Of a stretch of DNA of 64,000 bases, positions 1 through 8,890 are shown in pieces. The stretch comes from Blastococcus sp. HT6-30 (GTDB lineage Bacteria; Actinomycetota; Actinomycetes; Mycobacteriales; Geodermatophilaceae). Each line of letters opens with the position of its first letter. Positions within the stretch are counted from its first letter, which is position 1. The stretch is from the NCBI RefSeq assembly GCF_039729015.1, contig NZ_CP155792.1:578001-642000 (forward strand), in the 5' to 3' direction. Position numbers and translations under genes: made by a program. The notes beneath the pieces were generated by a model. That model was not told the DNA's origin, searched no databases, and saw only the letters and a list, made by a program, of their open reading frames with translations.

Positions 1-1
1 C

Positions 2-193
2 TCGCCCCTGGTCATGCCGGTCCGGCAGGCGGCGGGTGAGGCGGCGCTGTGGGAGGTGGCTCTGGCGGTCGTGCTCATGCTCGGCGCCATCGTCGCGGCG
101 GTCCGGCTGGGCGGGCGGGTCTACGCCGGGGCTCTGCTGCGCACGAGCGGGAAGACGAAACTGCGGGAGGCGCTGCGCGGCGGTCGCGGCTGA
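2..193 (+). CDS. C-terminal fragment of ABC-2 type transporter permease (5' end outside window)
   Basis: The first frame open from the window edge encodes the last 63 residues of a protein and stops at a TGA at 191-193. It holds one hydrophobic helix (about residues 18-35, rich in Val, Leu and Ala), followed by a short basic tail with the pattern GGRVYxxxLLRTxxKxKLREAL. That ending is typical of ABC-2/NatB-like permease subunits, where the last transmembrane helix is followed by a cytoplasmic Arg/Lys-rich tail. The substrate cannot be told from this fragment, and the ATPase partner would lie upstream. The family call rests on the tail pattern from memory; the partial gene itself is fairly secure because the codons are strongly GC-ending. 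Confidence 0.6.
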   Translation, partial: SPLVMPVRQAAGEAALWEVALAVVLMLGAIVAAVRLGGRVYAGALLRTSGKTKLREALRGGRG

Positions 194-231
194 ACCGGTT
201 GGGCGCAACCGGGCCGGGGTAGCCGCGCGGC

Positions 232-1212
232 ATGGCGATGCAGCTGGGCTACACGATGATGACCGAGCAGGCCGGCCCCAAGGACCTGGTGGGGCACGTG
301 GTGGGGGCCGAGGGAGCGGGCTTCGACTTCGCGGTCAGCAGCGACCACTACTTCCCGTGGCTGGACGAGATGGGCCACTCGCCCAACGCCTGGGTCACCC
401 TCGGCGCGGCCGCCCAGGCCACCAGCCGCATCCCGCTCATGACCTACGTGACGTGCCCGAGCTTCCGGTACCACCCGGCGGTCGTCGCGCAGCAGGCCGC
501 CACGCTGCAGATCCTCTCCGACGGACGCTTCACGCTGGGGCTGGGCGCTGGGGAGAACCTCAACGAGCACGTCGTCGGCGCCGGTTGGCCGCCGGCCGAC
601 GTCCGCCAGGAGATGCTGGTCGAGGCCATCCAGATCATCCGGAGCCTGTTCGACGGCGACGGCTACACCAACTTCCGCGGCGAGCACTTCGACGTCGAGT
701 CGGCCAAGCTCTGGGACCTCCCGGAGAAGCGGGTGCCGATCGGCGTCGCCTCCGGGGGCAAGCAGGCGTCCACGATCGCCGGTGAGCACGCCGACGCGCT
801 CATCGCCACCGAGCCCAAGCCCGGGCTGGTGGAGCAGTTCGACGCCGCCGGCGGCACGGGCAAGCCGCGGATCGCCCAGATGCCGATCAGCTTCGGCACC
901 GACAAGGCCGCCGCCGTCAGCCGGGCGCACGCCCTGTTCCGCTGGTTCGGCCTGGGCTGGAAGGTCAACTCCGAGCTCCCCGGCCCGACGGCCTTCGACG
1001 CCGCCAGCCAGTTCGTCCGCGAGGAGGACGTGGAGGGCAGCATCCCGTGCGGGGACGACGTCGAGGCGGTGATCGCCGGTGCGAAGGCGTACGCCGACGC
1101 CGGCTTCACCCACCTGGCGCTGGTGCAGATCGGCGGCGACCAGCAGCAGCCCTACCTTGAGTGGGCCCGGCGCGACCTCATGCCGGCCTGGCGCGAGGCG
1201 TTCGGCAGCTGA
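232..1212 (+). CDS. F420-dependent LLM-class oxidoreductase (TIGR03557-like)
   Basis: The 326-residue protein has the luciferase-like monooxygenase TIM-barrel pattern: an N-terminal strand MQLGYTMMTEQ, a conserved SSDHYFPW segment near residue 37, GLGAGENLNEH near 105 and a late FTHLALVQIGGD strand. These are hallmarks of the F420-using glucose-6-phosphate-dehydrogenase-like subfamily found in actinobacteria. It most likely transfers hydride between F420 and an unidentified small substrate in the cytosol. Length and both ends fit the family. A second ATG lies two codons downstream, so the start could be 238. It stands alone on its strand between a transporter gene and a TPR gene and is followed by a stem-loop. 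The family is secure; the substrate is unknown. Confidence 0.9.
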   Translation: MAMQLGYTMMTEQAGPKDLVGHVVGAEGAGFDFAVSSDHYFPWLDEMGHSPNAWVTLGAAAQATSRIPLMTYVTCPSFRYHPAVVAQQAATLQILSDGRFTLGLGAGENLNEHVVGAGWPPADVRQEMLVEAIQIIRSLFDGDGYTNFRGEHFDVESAKLWDLPEKRVPIGVASGGKQASTIAGEHADALIATEPKPGLVEQFDAAGGTGKPRIAQMPISFGTDKAAAVSRAHALFRWFGLGWKVNSELPGPTAFDAASQFVREEDVEGSIPCGDDVEAVIAGAKAYADAGFTHLALVQIGGDQQQPYLEWARRDLMPAWREAFGS

Positions 1213-1217
1213 TCTCC

Positions 1218-1261
1218 CGGCCCGGGGACAGCTGATCGGGTGACCGGAGCCCCCCGGGCCG
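1218..1261 (+). terminator. Stem-loop after the F420 oxidoreductase gene
   Basis: A perfect 10-bp inverted repeat (arms at 1218-1227 and 1252-1261, CGGCCCGGGG and its complement) encloses a 24-nt loop, starting 5 nt after the stop at 1212. There is no U-tract, which is usual for high-GC actinobacterial terminators. The terminator role is inferred from position. Confidence 0.5.
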
Positions 1262-1329
1262 CTCCCTTGGGGTGAGGTTCCCGCGCAGAGGGGCGCGCGA
1301 GCGGTCATGGCGCCGCGATCATCGACGTC

Positions 1330-2190
1330 ATGACCGAGGACCTGGACGGGCGGCTGCGGCGGCTGCTCGGCTCCGACGACGCCGACGCGCTGATCGACCT
1401 CGGCTGCGACCTGGCCGACGCCGGCCGGCAGACCGACGCCGAGCACTGCTTCCGGCGCGCCTTCGACCTCGGTGACTCGATGGCCGCGTTCAACCTCGGG
1501 AACTCCCTCGCCGCCCAGAACCGCTGGGCCGAGGCGGTGGACGCCTACGAGACCGCCCTGCGCGGTGGCGAGGCCCACGCCTGGCGCAACCTCGGCCTGG
1601 TGCTGGAGGACCTCGGCGACCTGGCCGGCGCGATGCGCGCCTACCGGGGCGCCGCGGCCGCCGGCGACCTGGAGGGCGGGCTGCAGCTGGCCTTCCTGCT
1701 GCGGGAGCAGGGCGAGCGGGAGCAGGCGATGGCGGTGGCGGAGGAGTTCGCCGCTGCCGGTGACGAGGAGGCGGCGGCCGTCGTCGCCTGCTGGCGTTGG
1801 TGCTCGACGCTGGACCCCGCCCTGGAGGACGCGCTGCGCGCCGGCCAGCACCACTTCCCGGCCGCCCGCGCCGACCTGGCGCACCTGCTGCGCGAGACCG
1901 GCCGCTCGGCCGAGGCCCGTGCGGTGCTGGAACGCGGCGCCAAGCTCGGGGAGCAGGTGGCCTGGCTGCCGCTGGGCAACCTCTACCGCGAGGAGCTGGG
2001 CGACGAGGAGGCAGCCGAGGAGGCCTACCGCAGCGGCATCGCCGCCGGTGATCCGTACTGCCACCAGAACCTGGCGGTGCTGCTGGCCGACCGCGGCGAT
2101 CTGGAGGGCGCCGTCGAGCAGTTCCGGCTCGGCGCCGAGGCCGGGGACCAGCTGGCCGCCCAGTGCCTGCGGGAGCTGGAGCTCGACTGA
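1330..2190 (+). CDS. Tetratricopeptide-repeat protein
   Basis: The 286-residue protein is built almost wholly of helical hairpin repeats of the TPR/Sel1 type. Recurrent blocks such as [19 protein letters not shown], [18 protein letters not shown] and [19 protein letters not shown] recur about every 35-40 residues, giving six to seven repeats. There is no signal peptide or membrane helix, so it is probably a cytosolic scaffold for protein-protein contacts. No catalytic domain is attached. The ATG at 1330 starts cleanly and the protein ends in an acidic LRELELD. No partner can be named from the neighbours. Confidence 0.8.
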   Translation: MTEDLDGRLRRLLGSDDADALIDLGCDLADAGRQTDAEHCFRRAFDLGDSMAAFNLGNSLAAQNRWAEAVDAYETALRGGEAHAWRNLGLVLEDLGDLAGAMRAYRGAAAAGDLEGGLQLAFLLREQGEREQAMAVAEEFAAAGDEEAAAVVACWRWCSTLDPALEDALRAGQHHFPAARADLAHLLRETGRSAEARAVLERGAKLGEQVAWLPLGNLYREELGDEEAAEEAYRSGIAAGDPYCHQNLAVLLADRGDLEGAVEQFRLGAEAGDQLAAQCLRELELD

Positions 2191-2197
2191 AGAACGA

Positions 2198-2246
2198 CCC
2201 CGTCCCCCTCACCCTTCGCAAGCTCAGGGCGAGCCTCCGGACGGGG
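2198..2246. repeat. REP-like intergenic palindrome between TPR gene and ppc
   Basis: Outer arms CCCCGTCC (2198-2205) and GGACGGGG (2239-2246) bracket a core at about 2211-2234 that reads ACCCTTCGCAAGCTCAGGGC followed by GAGC. The core closely resembles the CCTTCGACAAGCTCAGGGCGA type of short interspersed repeat that I recall from many high-GC bacteria. It could also act as terminator of the TPR gene. No second full copy was noticed in the window. Confidence 0.45.
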
Positions 2247-2297
2247 CCGTTGCGGGCAGGACATGAACGCGACACCTGCGTCCCCGATACTCGGGAT

Positions 2298-5102
2298 GTG
2301 TCCGAAGCCACGGTCGACGTCGCTGATCTCCGCCACCACGGGTCCTCCGGTCCCGGTGACCGCGCCGACGACGAGCCGCTGCGCGCGGACATCCGGCTGC
2401 TCGGGCGCGTCCTCGGCGAGGTGATCGGCGAGCATGCCGGCCCCGACGTGCTGGAGCTGGTCGAGTCCACCCGCGTGGAGGCCTTCCGCATCCGCCGCTC
2501 GGAGGTCGACCGGGCCGACCTCGCCCGCCGGCTGGCCGGGCTCGACGTGCGGTCGGCCAACCACCTGATCCGCGCGTTCAGCCACTTCTCCGTGCTGGCC
2601 AATCTGGCCGAGGACATCCACCACGAACGCCGCCGCCGGCACCACCGGCGCGCCGGGTCCCCGCCGCAGCAGGGCAGCCTGGCAGCGTCCTTCGCGCTGC
2701 TCGACCAAGCGGACATCCCGGTCGACACGGTGGCCCGCGAGCTCGCCGGCGCCCTGGTCTGCCCGGTGGTCACCGCGCACCCTACCGAGGTCCGCCGCAA
2801 GACCGTGTTCCAGGTGCAGCGCCAGGTCAGCCGGCTGATCCGGGAACGGGACCGCGCGGGCGACGGCGACGGCGACGCCGACTGGTCCGCGCAGCTGTGG
2901 CGCTCGGTGCTCACCCTCTGGCAGACGGCGCTGCTGCGGCTGTCCCGGCTGCGGCTGCAGGACGAGATCGACGAGGCGCTGCGCTACTACGAGCTGTCGC
3001 TGTTCGACGTCGTACCTGCCATCAACGCCGAGCTCCGGCAGGCCGTCGAGCAGCGGTGGCCCGGCGCCGGGGTGCTGCGCCGGCCGATGCTCCTGCCCGG
3101 CTCCTGGATCGGCGGGGACCGGGACGGCAACCCCTTCGTCACCGCCGAGGCGCTGCGCCGGGCCACCACCCGGCAGGCGGAGACCGCGCTGGGCCACCAC
3201 CTGGCGGAGCTCGCGCAGCTGCGCAGCGAGCTGTCCATGTCCGATCGACTGGTCACGCCCACTCCGCAGCTGTACTCGCTGGCCGAGGCCTCGCGTGACG
3301 ACTCCCCGTTCCGCGCCGACGAGCCCTACCGGCGGGCGCTGACCGGGATCTCCGCGCGGCTGGCGGCCACCGCCGTCCGGGTGCTGGGCTCCGTCCCCGG
3401 TGGCGCCGAGGCCGCTGGCATCCTCCCGCCCTACGAGAGCCCCGACGAGCTGCGCGCCGACCTCGACGTCGTCGACACCTCGCTGCGCAGCCACGGCGCC
3501 GGGCCGCTCGCCGACGACCGGCTGCTGCGGCTGCGGGGGGCGGTCGAGGTCTTCGGCTTCCACCTGTGCGGGCTGGACCTCCGGCAGAACTCCGCCGTCC
3601 ACGAGCAGGTGGTCGCCGAGCTGCTGGCCTGGGCCGGGGTGTGCGAGGACTACGCATCCCTCGACGAGCCGGCGCGGGTGGCGCTGCTGGCCGGCGAGCT
3701 GACGCTGCGCCGGCCGCTGGTGCGCCCGGACGCCGAGCTGTCCGACGAGACCCGCAAGGAGCTCGACGTCCTGCTCGCCGCCGCCGACCAGGTGGCGCTG
3801 CTGGGCCCGCGGACCATTCCCAACTACGTGATCAGCATGTGCGGGTCGGTGAGCGACGTGCTGGAGGTCGCGGTCCTGCTCAAGGAGGTCGGCCTGCTCG
3901 ACCCGGCCGGTGCCGACGGCCCCACCTGCCCGGTGGGCATCTCGCCGCTGTTCGAGACGATCGACGACCTGCAGGCCGCCGCCACCACGCTCGGCGCCGT
4001 CCTCGACCAGCCGCTCTACCGCTCGCTCGTCGCGGCCCGGGGCGACGCGCAGGAGGTCATGCTGGGCTACTCCGACAGCAACAAGGACGGCGGCTACCTC
4101 GCCGCGAACTGGGCGCTGTACCGGGCCGAGCTGGACCTGGTGGAGGTCGCCCGCCGCGAGGGCATCCGGCTGCGGCTGTTCCACGGCCGCGGCGGCACCG
4201 TCGGCCGCGGGGGCGGCCCCAGCTACGAGGCGATCCGGGCCCAGCCGCCGGGCGCGGTGGCCGGCGCCCTGCGCATCACCGAGCAGGGGGAGGTGATCGC
4301 CGCCAAGTACGCCGACCCCGACCTCGCCCGCCGCAACCTCGAGGCCATGGTCGCCGCCACCCTGGAGTCCACCCTGCTGGACGTCGAGGGCCTCGGCGAC
4401 GACGCCGAGGAGGCCTACGCGCTGCTCGACGACCTCGCGGCCCGCGCCCGGCAGGCCTACCGGGACCTGGTGCACGAGACGCCCGGCTTCGTGCAGTGGT
4501 TCCGGGCGGCCACCCCGATCGGGGAGCTGGCCGAGCTGAACATCGGCAGCCGGCCGCCGTCGCGCAAGGCCGGCGACTCGATCGCCGACCTGCGCGCGAT
4601 CCCGTGGGTGTTCAGCTGGTCGCAGACCCGGATCATGCTGCCCGGCTGGTACGGCACCGGATCGGCGCTGGAGTCGTGGGTGGACGGCTCCGAGGAGCGG
4701 CTGGAGCGGCTGCGCGACCTGCACCGGCGGTGGCCGTTCTTCCGCACGGTGCTGTCGAACATGGGCATGGTCCTGGCCAAGACCGACCTGGGGCTGGCCG
4801 CCCGGTACGCGGAGCTGGTGCCCGACGAGGAGCTGCGGGCCCGGGTCTTCGACCGGATCACCGAGGAGCACGGGCGCACCTGCCGGATGGCGCTGGCCAT
4901 CACCGGCGACGACGACCTGCTGGCCGACAACCCGGCGCTCGCCCGCTCGATCCGCAACCGGTTCCCGTACCTGGAGCCGCTGCACCACCTGCAGGTCGAG
5001 ATGCTGCGGCGCCGGCGCAGCGGCGAGGACGACGAGCTCACCAGCCGCAACATCCAGCTGACGATCAACGGGATCGCGACCGCGCTGCGCAACAGTGGCT
5101 GA
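2298..5102 (+). CDS. ppc: Phosphoenolpyruvate carboxylase
   Basis: This anaplerotic enzyme carboxylates PEP with bicarbonate to oxaloacetate, feeding the TCA cycle. The 934-residue product carries all the classic signatures: the catalytic-His motif [13 protein letters not shown] (around residue 155), the [14 protein letters not shown] loop, [17 protein letters not shown], the glycine-rich [13 protein letters not shown] catalytic loop, GSRPPSRK, and the C-terminal [16 protein letters not shown]. The open frame reaches back to 2163, inside the upstream TPR gene. The GTG at 2298 (VSEATVDV) avoids that overlap and gives a normal family length; no strong ribosome site is seen. The end overlaps the next gene by 8 nt, implying co-transcription with the phosphatase-like gene. 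Confidence 0.95.
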   Translation: MSEATVDVADLRHHGSSGPGDRADDEPLRADIRLLGRVLGEVIGEHAGPDVLELVESTRVEAFRIRRSEVDRADLARRLAGLDVRSANHLIRAFSHFSVLANLAEDIHHERRRRHHRRAGSPPQQGSLAASFALLDQADIPVDTVARELAGALVCPVVTAHPTEVRRKTVFQVQRQVSRLIRERDRAGDGDGDADWSAQLWRSVLTLWQTALLRLSRLRLQDEIDEALRYYELSLFDVVPAINAELRQAVEQRWPGAGVLRRPMLLPGSWIGGDRDGNPFVTAEALRRATTRQAETALGHHLAELAQLRSELSMSDRLVTPTPQLYSLAEASRDDSPFRADEPYRRALTGISARLAATAVRVLGSVPGGAEAAGILPPYESPDELRADLDVVDTSLRSHGAGPLADDRLLRLRGAVEVFGFHLCGLDLRQNSAVHEQVVAELLAWAGVCEDYASLDEPARVALLAGELTLRRPLVRPDAELSDETRKELDVLLAAADQVALLGPRTIPNYVISMCGSVSDVLEVAVLLKEVGLLDPAGADGPTCPVGISPLFETIDDLQAAATTLGAVLDQPLYRSLVAARGDAQEVMLGYSDSNKDGGYLAANWALYRAELDLVEVARREGIRLRLFHGRGGTVGRGGGPSYEAIRAQPPGAVAGALRITEQGEVIAAKYADPDLARRNLEAMVAATLESTLLDVEGLGDDAEEAYALLDDLAARARQAYRDLVHETPGFVQWFRAATPIGELAELNIGSRPPSRKAGDSIADLRAIPWVFSWSQTRIMLPGWYGTGSALESWVDGSEERLERLRDLHRRWPFFRTVLSNMGMVLAKTDLGLAARYAELVPDEELRARVFDRITEEHGRTCRMALAITGDDDLLADNPALARSIRNRFPYLEPLHHLQVEMLRRRRSGEDDELTSRNIQLTINGIATALRNSG

Positions 5103-6201
5103 GCGCTGGTTCCTGCGCCGGCCCGCACCGGACGGTGACCACCTGCGGGTGGCGGTCGGCGGCGCCGACGTGCGGGCCGCGGCGCTCACCCTGGGGATGC
5201 CGCCCGCCGGGCTGGCGCCGGCGGTGCACGACCCGCGGTTGCGGGCGCTGCTGGGCGGCGGGCAGGCCGCGCTGGTGCGACGGCAGTGGCATCCGGACGG
5301 CTACGCCGAGGCGGTCGTGCTCCGGCGCACGGGCGTTCCCCTGGACCACCCGGCAGTGCGCGCGCTGGCCGCCGGGTGGGGCTGCGAACGGGCCCGGCTG
5401 GGCAGCACCGACCGGTCGATCGCCGTCCCGGCGCCCGGGCCCGACGCGACCGAGGCCGACCGGTTCCGCCACCTGGCGGCGCTGGCCGCGACCCGGGTGG
5501 AGATTGCGGTGGCGCTCGCCCGCGACAGCGGCGAGGAGCGCACCAAGGGCGACGGCAGCCCGTCGATCGCCGCCGACGAGGCCGCGCACGCTGCCGCGGT
5601 GGAGGTGCTGGGCCCGCTGGGGATCACCGTGCTGAGCGAGGAGCGGCGGGACCGCCCGGTCGGCGCGGGGGAGCCGTGGATCGTGCTGGACCCCCTCGAC
5701 GGCACCGGCAACTTCTCCGCGGGGCTGCCGCCGTGGGCGTTCTCGGCGGCGCTGGTGCGCGACGGCGTCCCGGTCGCCGGTCTGGTGGCCGACCTGGCCT
5801 CGGGGCGGCGGTGGACCGGGCTGGGCGGGGTGGGCGCCGAGCGCGACGCGGTGCCGATCTCCCCGCGGCCGGGCAGCACCGTGGTGGTGCCGAGCGGGCC
5901 CGAGGGCGGGGCGGTCGTCGTCCCCTCGACGGCGCGCCGGGTCCGGGTGACCGGCTGCACCGCCGTCGACCTGTGCCTGGTGGCCGACGGCTCGGCCATG
6001 GCCTGGCACGACCTCGACCGCAGCGGCACCCACGTGCACGACGTCGCCGGTGGCCTGGCGGTGCTGCTGGCGGCGGGCGGGGTGGCGCGCACCGGCGACG
6101 GGCGGCCGCTCACGCTGGACCCGGACACCGACGGGCTGATCCGGTTCGTGGCCGCCGGGTCGGCCGGGGCCGCCGAGGAGCTGATCCGCGCGGTGGGCTA
6201 G
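5095..6201 (+). CDS. Inositol-monophosphatase-family protein with N-terminal extension
   Basis: The C-terminal two thirds (about residues 120-365) is an inositol monophosphatase/FIG-type fold. It shows LSEE (metal-binding Glu), the signature [19 protein letters not shown], and a late HDVAGG in the position of the family's WDxAAG. Members are Mg2+-dependent phosphatases acting on inositol phosphate, histidinol phosphate or PAP. The first ~120 residues are not part of the usual domain and contain no motif I recognise. The GTG start at 5095 overlaps the ppc stop by 8 nt, so the genes are translationally coupled. The gene ends directly against the convergent fprA-like gene. The substrate cannot be decided from sequence alone. 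Confidence 0.8.
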   Translation: MAERWFLRRPAPDGDHLRVAVGGADVRAAALTLGMPPAGLAPAVHDPRLRALLGGGQAALVRRQWHPDGYAEAVVLRRTGVPLDHPAVRALAAGWGCERARLGSTDRSIAVPAPGPDATEADRFRHLAALAATRVEIAVALARDSGEERTKGDGSPSIAADEAAHAAAVEVLGPLGITVLSEERRDRPVGAGEPWIVLDPLDGTGNFSAGLPPWAFSAALVRDGVPVAGLVADLASGRRWTGLGGVGAERDAVPISPRPGSTVVVPSGPEGGAVVVPSTARRVRVTGCTAVDLCLVADGSAMAWHDLDRSGTHVHDVAGGLAVLLAAGGVARTGDGRPLTLDPDTDGLIRFVAAGSAGAAEELIRAVG

Positions 6202-7614
6202 CTAGCCCGCCGTGGCCGCGCGGACGGCGGCCATCAACGTCTCCCGCTCGTGCAGCGTGGTCCGTGCCCGGCCGCGGGTGGCGCCCAGGGCCTGCTCGGC
6301 GGCGTCGATCGCGCGCCAGTCGTCGAGCAGCACCGGTTCTGCGCCCCGGGCCTGGAGGGTGTGCACGAGGTCGTCGACCGGCCCTCGCACGCGCAGCGTG
6401 CCGTCCGCGGCGTCGGCCAGGAGCCCTGCGACGGTCTCCCGCGCGTCGTGCTTGTTGTGCCCGACCACGCCGCTGGGACCCCGTTTGATCCACCCGGCGA
6501 CGTACTCACCGGCCGAGGGACGGCCGTCGCGCAGCACCCGCCCGATGCCGTCGTGGGCAACGGTCCCGGTGCGCTCGTCGACCGGCAGCCCGGGCAGCGG
6601 CGTCCCGAGGTAGCCCACCGACCGCACCACGAGGTCGGCCGGGACCACCTCGAACCGGCCGGTGCCGATCGCCCGGCCGTCCCCGTCGACGGCGGTGCGC
6701 TCCACCTCGACGCCGGTGACCCGGTCGGTGCCCAGCAGCCGCACCGGCCGCGAGTAGAAGCGCAGCCGCACCCGGGTACGGCCGGCCTCGGGCACGTGGC
6801 GCGACCAGTCGCGCAGTACCTTGAGGTTGCGGCTGGCGTTCCGGTCGGTGGCCGCGCGCGCCTCGGCGTCGGCGTCGAGCTCGAGGTCGGCGGGGTCGAC
6901 CAGCACCGTGGCCGCGGCCAGCTCGCCGAGCTCGCGCAGCTCCTGGGTGGTGAAGGTGGCCTGCGCCGGGCCGCGGCGGCCGAGCACGGTGATCTCCTCC
7001 ACCGGCGCGGCGGCGAGCACGTCGATGACGTGCTGCGGCATGTCGGTGGGCTCCAGCTCCTCGGCGGTGCGGGCGAGGATCCGGCCGACGTCGAGCGCGA
7101 CGTTGCCCACGCCGATCACCACGGCCGACCGGACGCCGGCGAGGGCCGCCTCCACGGTGGCGCGGTCGGCGTCGGGGTGCCCGGTGTACCAGGCCACCAC
7201 GTCGGTGGCCGCCAGGCTGCCGGGCAGCTCCTCGCCCTCGATGCCCAGGTGCCGGTCGAGGGCGGCGCCGTAGGTGTAGACGACGGCGTCGACGTGCGCG
7301 CGCAGCTCGGCCAGGGTGAGGTCCGTGCCGACCTCCACGTTGCCGACGAACCGGACCAGTGGGTGGTCGAGACTGCGGTGCAGGGTGTCGCGGATGGCCC
7401 GCATCTTCGGGTGGTCGGGGGCGATGCCGTGGCGGACGAGGCCGAACGGTGTCGGCAGCCGGTCGACCAGGTCGACGGCGACGGGGATCTCGCTCTGCCG
7501 GGTGAGCGCGTCGGCGGCGTAGATGCCGGCGGGGCCGGCGCCCACGATGGCGACCCGCAGCGGGGCGCCGGTGGTCGGGGGAGGGGGAGCGCTGTCGTCG
7601 ACCACGACTGGCAT
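6202..7614 (-). CDS. fprA: FAD-dependent ferredoxin--NADP+ reductase (FprA/adrenodoxin-reductase type)
   Basis: The 470-residue flavoprotein moves electrons between NADPH and ferredoxin-type carriers, for example for cytochromes P450. It has an N-terminal FAD Rossmann motif (RVAIVGAGPAGIYAADAL), the LVRHGIAPDHPKMR segment characteristic of the adrenodoxin-reductase branch, a central NADP-binding VIGVGNVALDVGRIL, and near the C-terminus the FAD-contact motif AGWIKRGPSGVVGHNK. The frame is open up to 7686, but the ATG at 7614 (MPVVVDD) leaves a short linker before the FAD motif and is preferred. The gene converges on the phosphatase gene; the two stops abut inside a GGGCTAGCTAGCCC palindrome (6195-6208). 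It is divergent from the small monooxygenase gene. Confidence 0.92.
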   Translation of the reverse strand: MPVVVDDSAPPPPTTGAPLRVAIVGAGPAGIYAADALTRQSEIPVAVDLVDRLPTPFGLVRHGIAPDHPKMRAIRDTLHRSLDHPLVRFVGNVEVGTDLTLAELRAHVDAVVYTYGAALDRHLGIEGEELPGSLAATDVVAWYTGHPDADRATVEAALAGVRSAVVIGVGNVALDVGRILARTAEELEPTDMPQHVIDVLAAAPVEEITVLGRRGPAQATFTTQELRELGELAAATVLVDPADLELDADAEARAATDRNASRNLKVLRDWSRHVPEAGRTRVRLRFYSRPVRLLGTDRVTGVEVERTAVDGDGRAIGTGRFEVVPADLVVRSVGYLGTPLPGLPVDERTGTVAHDGIGRVLRDGRPSAGEYVAGWIKRGPSGVVGHNKHDARETVAGLLADAADGTLRVRGPVDDLVHTLQARGAEPVLLDDWRAIDAAEQALGATRGRARTTLHERETLMAAVRAATAG

Positions 7615-7688
7615 CCTGACCCGACCGGGGCCGCTCCACCAGAGCAATCGCCCGGGCCGTCCCGTTCCCGCTGCCCCAGGAGGCATCC

Positions 7689-7997
7689 GTGTCCGTCGTC
7701 GTCGTCGCCACCATCACCCCGAAGCCGGACGCGGTGGACGCCGTCCGGGAGGCGATCCTCGCCGCCGTGCCGAAGGTGCACGCCGAACCCGGGTGCGAGC
7801 TCTACGCCCTGCACGAGGCCGATGGCGTCTTCGTGATGGTGGAGCGGTGGGAGAGCCCCGAGGCGCTGCGCGCGCACGGCAAGGCCGAGGCCCTCACCAC
7901 CCTGGGTGCGGCGCTGGCCGACAAGCTGGCCGCCCCGCTGGACGTGCGCCGGCTCGCCGCCGTTCCGGCCGGGGACCCGGACAAGGGCGCGATCTAG
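7689..7997 (+). CDS. Putative quinol monooxygenase (ABM domain)
   Basis: This 102-residue protein is a single antibiotic-biosynthesis-monooxygenase (dimeric alpha/beta barrel) domain. It shows the MSVVVVATITPKP first strand, the EPGCELYALHEAD middle strand and MVERWESPEALRAH, the usual YgiN-like pattern. Such small enzymes oxidise quinols or aromatic compounds without a bound cofactor. A perfect AGGAGG sits 6 nt before the GTG start at 7689, making the start very secure. Its stop codon overlaps the stop of the convergent secreted-protein gene (CTAG at 7994-7997). Substrate unknown. Confidence 0.85.
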   Translation: MSVVVVATITPKPDAVDAVREAILAAVPKVHAEPGCELYALHEADGVFVMVERWESPEALRAHGKAEALTTLGAALADKLAAPLDVRRLAAVPAGDPDKGAI

Positions 7998-8842
7998 CCC
8001 CGGGCGGGCGCTTCGCGGCAGGCGTGGTCGTGGTCGAGGTCGTCCTCGACGTACTGGACCAGGGCCACGCCGCCGCCGGGCACCAGCGGGTCGTCGTCGC
8101 AGGCGGTGCGGGCGTCCGCGCGGTCGTCGGCCCCGGCGAGCCAGCTGTCGAGGCCGGCCAGGTTGCTGTCCCCGGGCACCTCGCCGACGATCCGGCGCCA
8201 CTGGTAGCCGGTGGAGTACACGCCTACCCGGCCGCCCCGGTCGGTGAGGTACTCGGTCATGCCCTCGAGCGTCGCGCGGTTGCGCTCCAGGGCGTCACCG
8301 GACCCCGACTGCCAGGTGTTCGTCGTCTCGACGTCCAGCCACCAGGTGTAGTGCTCCGGCCGGCTGTCCAACTGCACCGCCCGGGCGGCGGGCCAGAAGA
8401 ACGACTGGACGCTGGTGCGCGCCCGTTCCCAGCCGTACTGCCAGCTGCAGGCCGTGGAGTTGGCGCCGTCGCAGTCGCCGTAGGGCGTCTCCCCGGCGGA
8501 CGGCCACGTGGTGACCAGGTCGCGCACCTGGCCGGGGTTGGCGGTGTTGAGGTACAGCTGCAGCGGCGGCTGACCGGGCACCGCGCCCGACGAGCCCACC
8601 GCCCACTCCAGCTGCTCGGACAGGCAGGGGTTGGTGCGGGTGGCCAGCCCGCCGTTGACCCCGACGACGGCGAACGCGGCGTCGCCGGGCAGGTCGGTGC
8701 CGCACTGCGGGTAGGAGACGTCGTAGCCGGTGCTGCGCGAGGACTCGCTCCGCTCCACGGGGGCGGCCGAGGCCGCGGCGGGGACGCCCAGCAGGCCGGC
8801 CACCGCGGTCAGCGTGATGGTCCATCGTGACCGGCGCCTCAT
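7994..8842 (-). CDS. Secreted GH25-like (TIM-barrel) protein
   Basis: The product is 282 residues. It begins with a classic Sec signal peptide (MRRRSRWTITLTAVAGLLG then an Ala-rich AXA cleavage region near residue 27). The mature part starts with TGYDVSYPQCG, contains LYLNTANPGQ, the acidic motif WWLDVETTNTW near residue 170 and VGVYSTGYQW. This order resembles glycoside-hydrolase-25/DUF1906-like barrels, in which paired Asp/Glu residues cut peptidoglycan or other glycans. Four or more cysteines suggest disulfides outside the cell. GGAAGG lies just before the ATG and a TACCGT box 8 nt upstream could be the -10. Enzymatic activity is inferred from fold only. Confidence 0.72.
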   Translation of the reverse strand: MRRRSRWTITLTAVAGLLGVPAAASAAPVERSESSRSTGYDVSYPQCGTDLPGDAAFAVVGVNGGLATRTNPCLSEQLEWAVGSSGAVPGQPPLQLYLNTANPGQVRDLVTTWPSAGETPYGDCDGANSTACSWQYGWERARTSVQSFFWPAARAVQLDSRPEHYTWWLDVETTNTWQSGSGDALERNRATLEGMTEYLTDRGGRVGVYSTGYQWRRIVGEVPGDSNLAGLDSWLAGADDRADARTACDDDPLVPGGGVALVQYVEDDLDHDHACREAPARG

Positions 8843-8890
8843 CCTTCCCGACGGTACACGCGAGGAAGGGCGTCGGGGCGGAGCCGCAGG

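Noticed and set aside
2025-5189. Very long open frame (over 1000 codons) antisense to ppc
   Set aside because: High GC removes stop codons on the opposite strand. ppc has every catalytic motif, while the antisense product has low-complexity Arg/Gly/Gln/His-rich composition.
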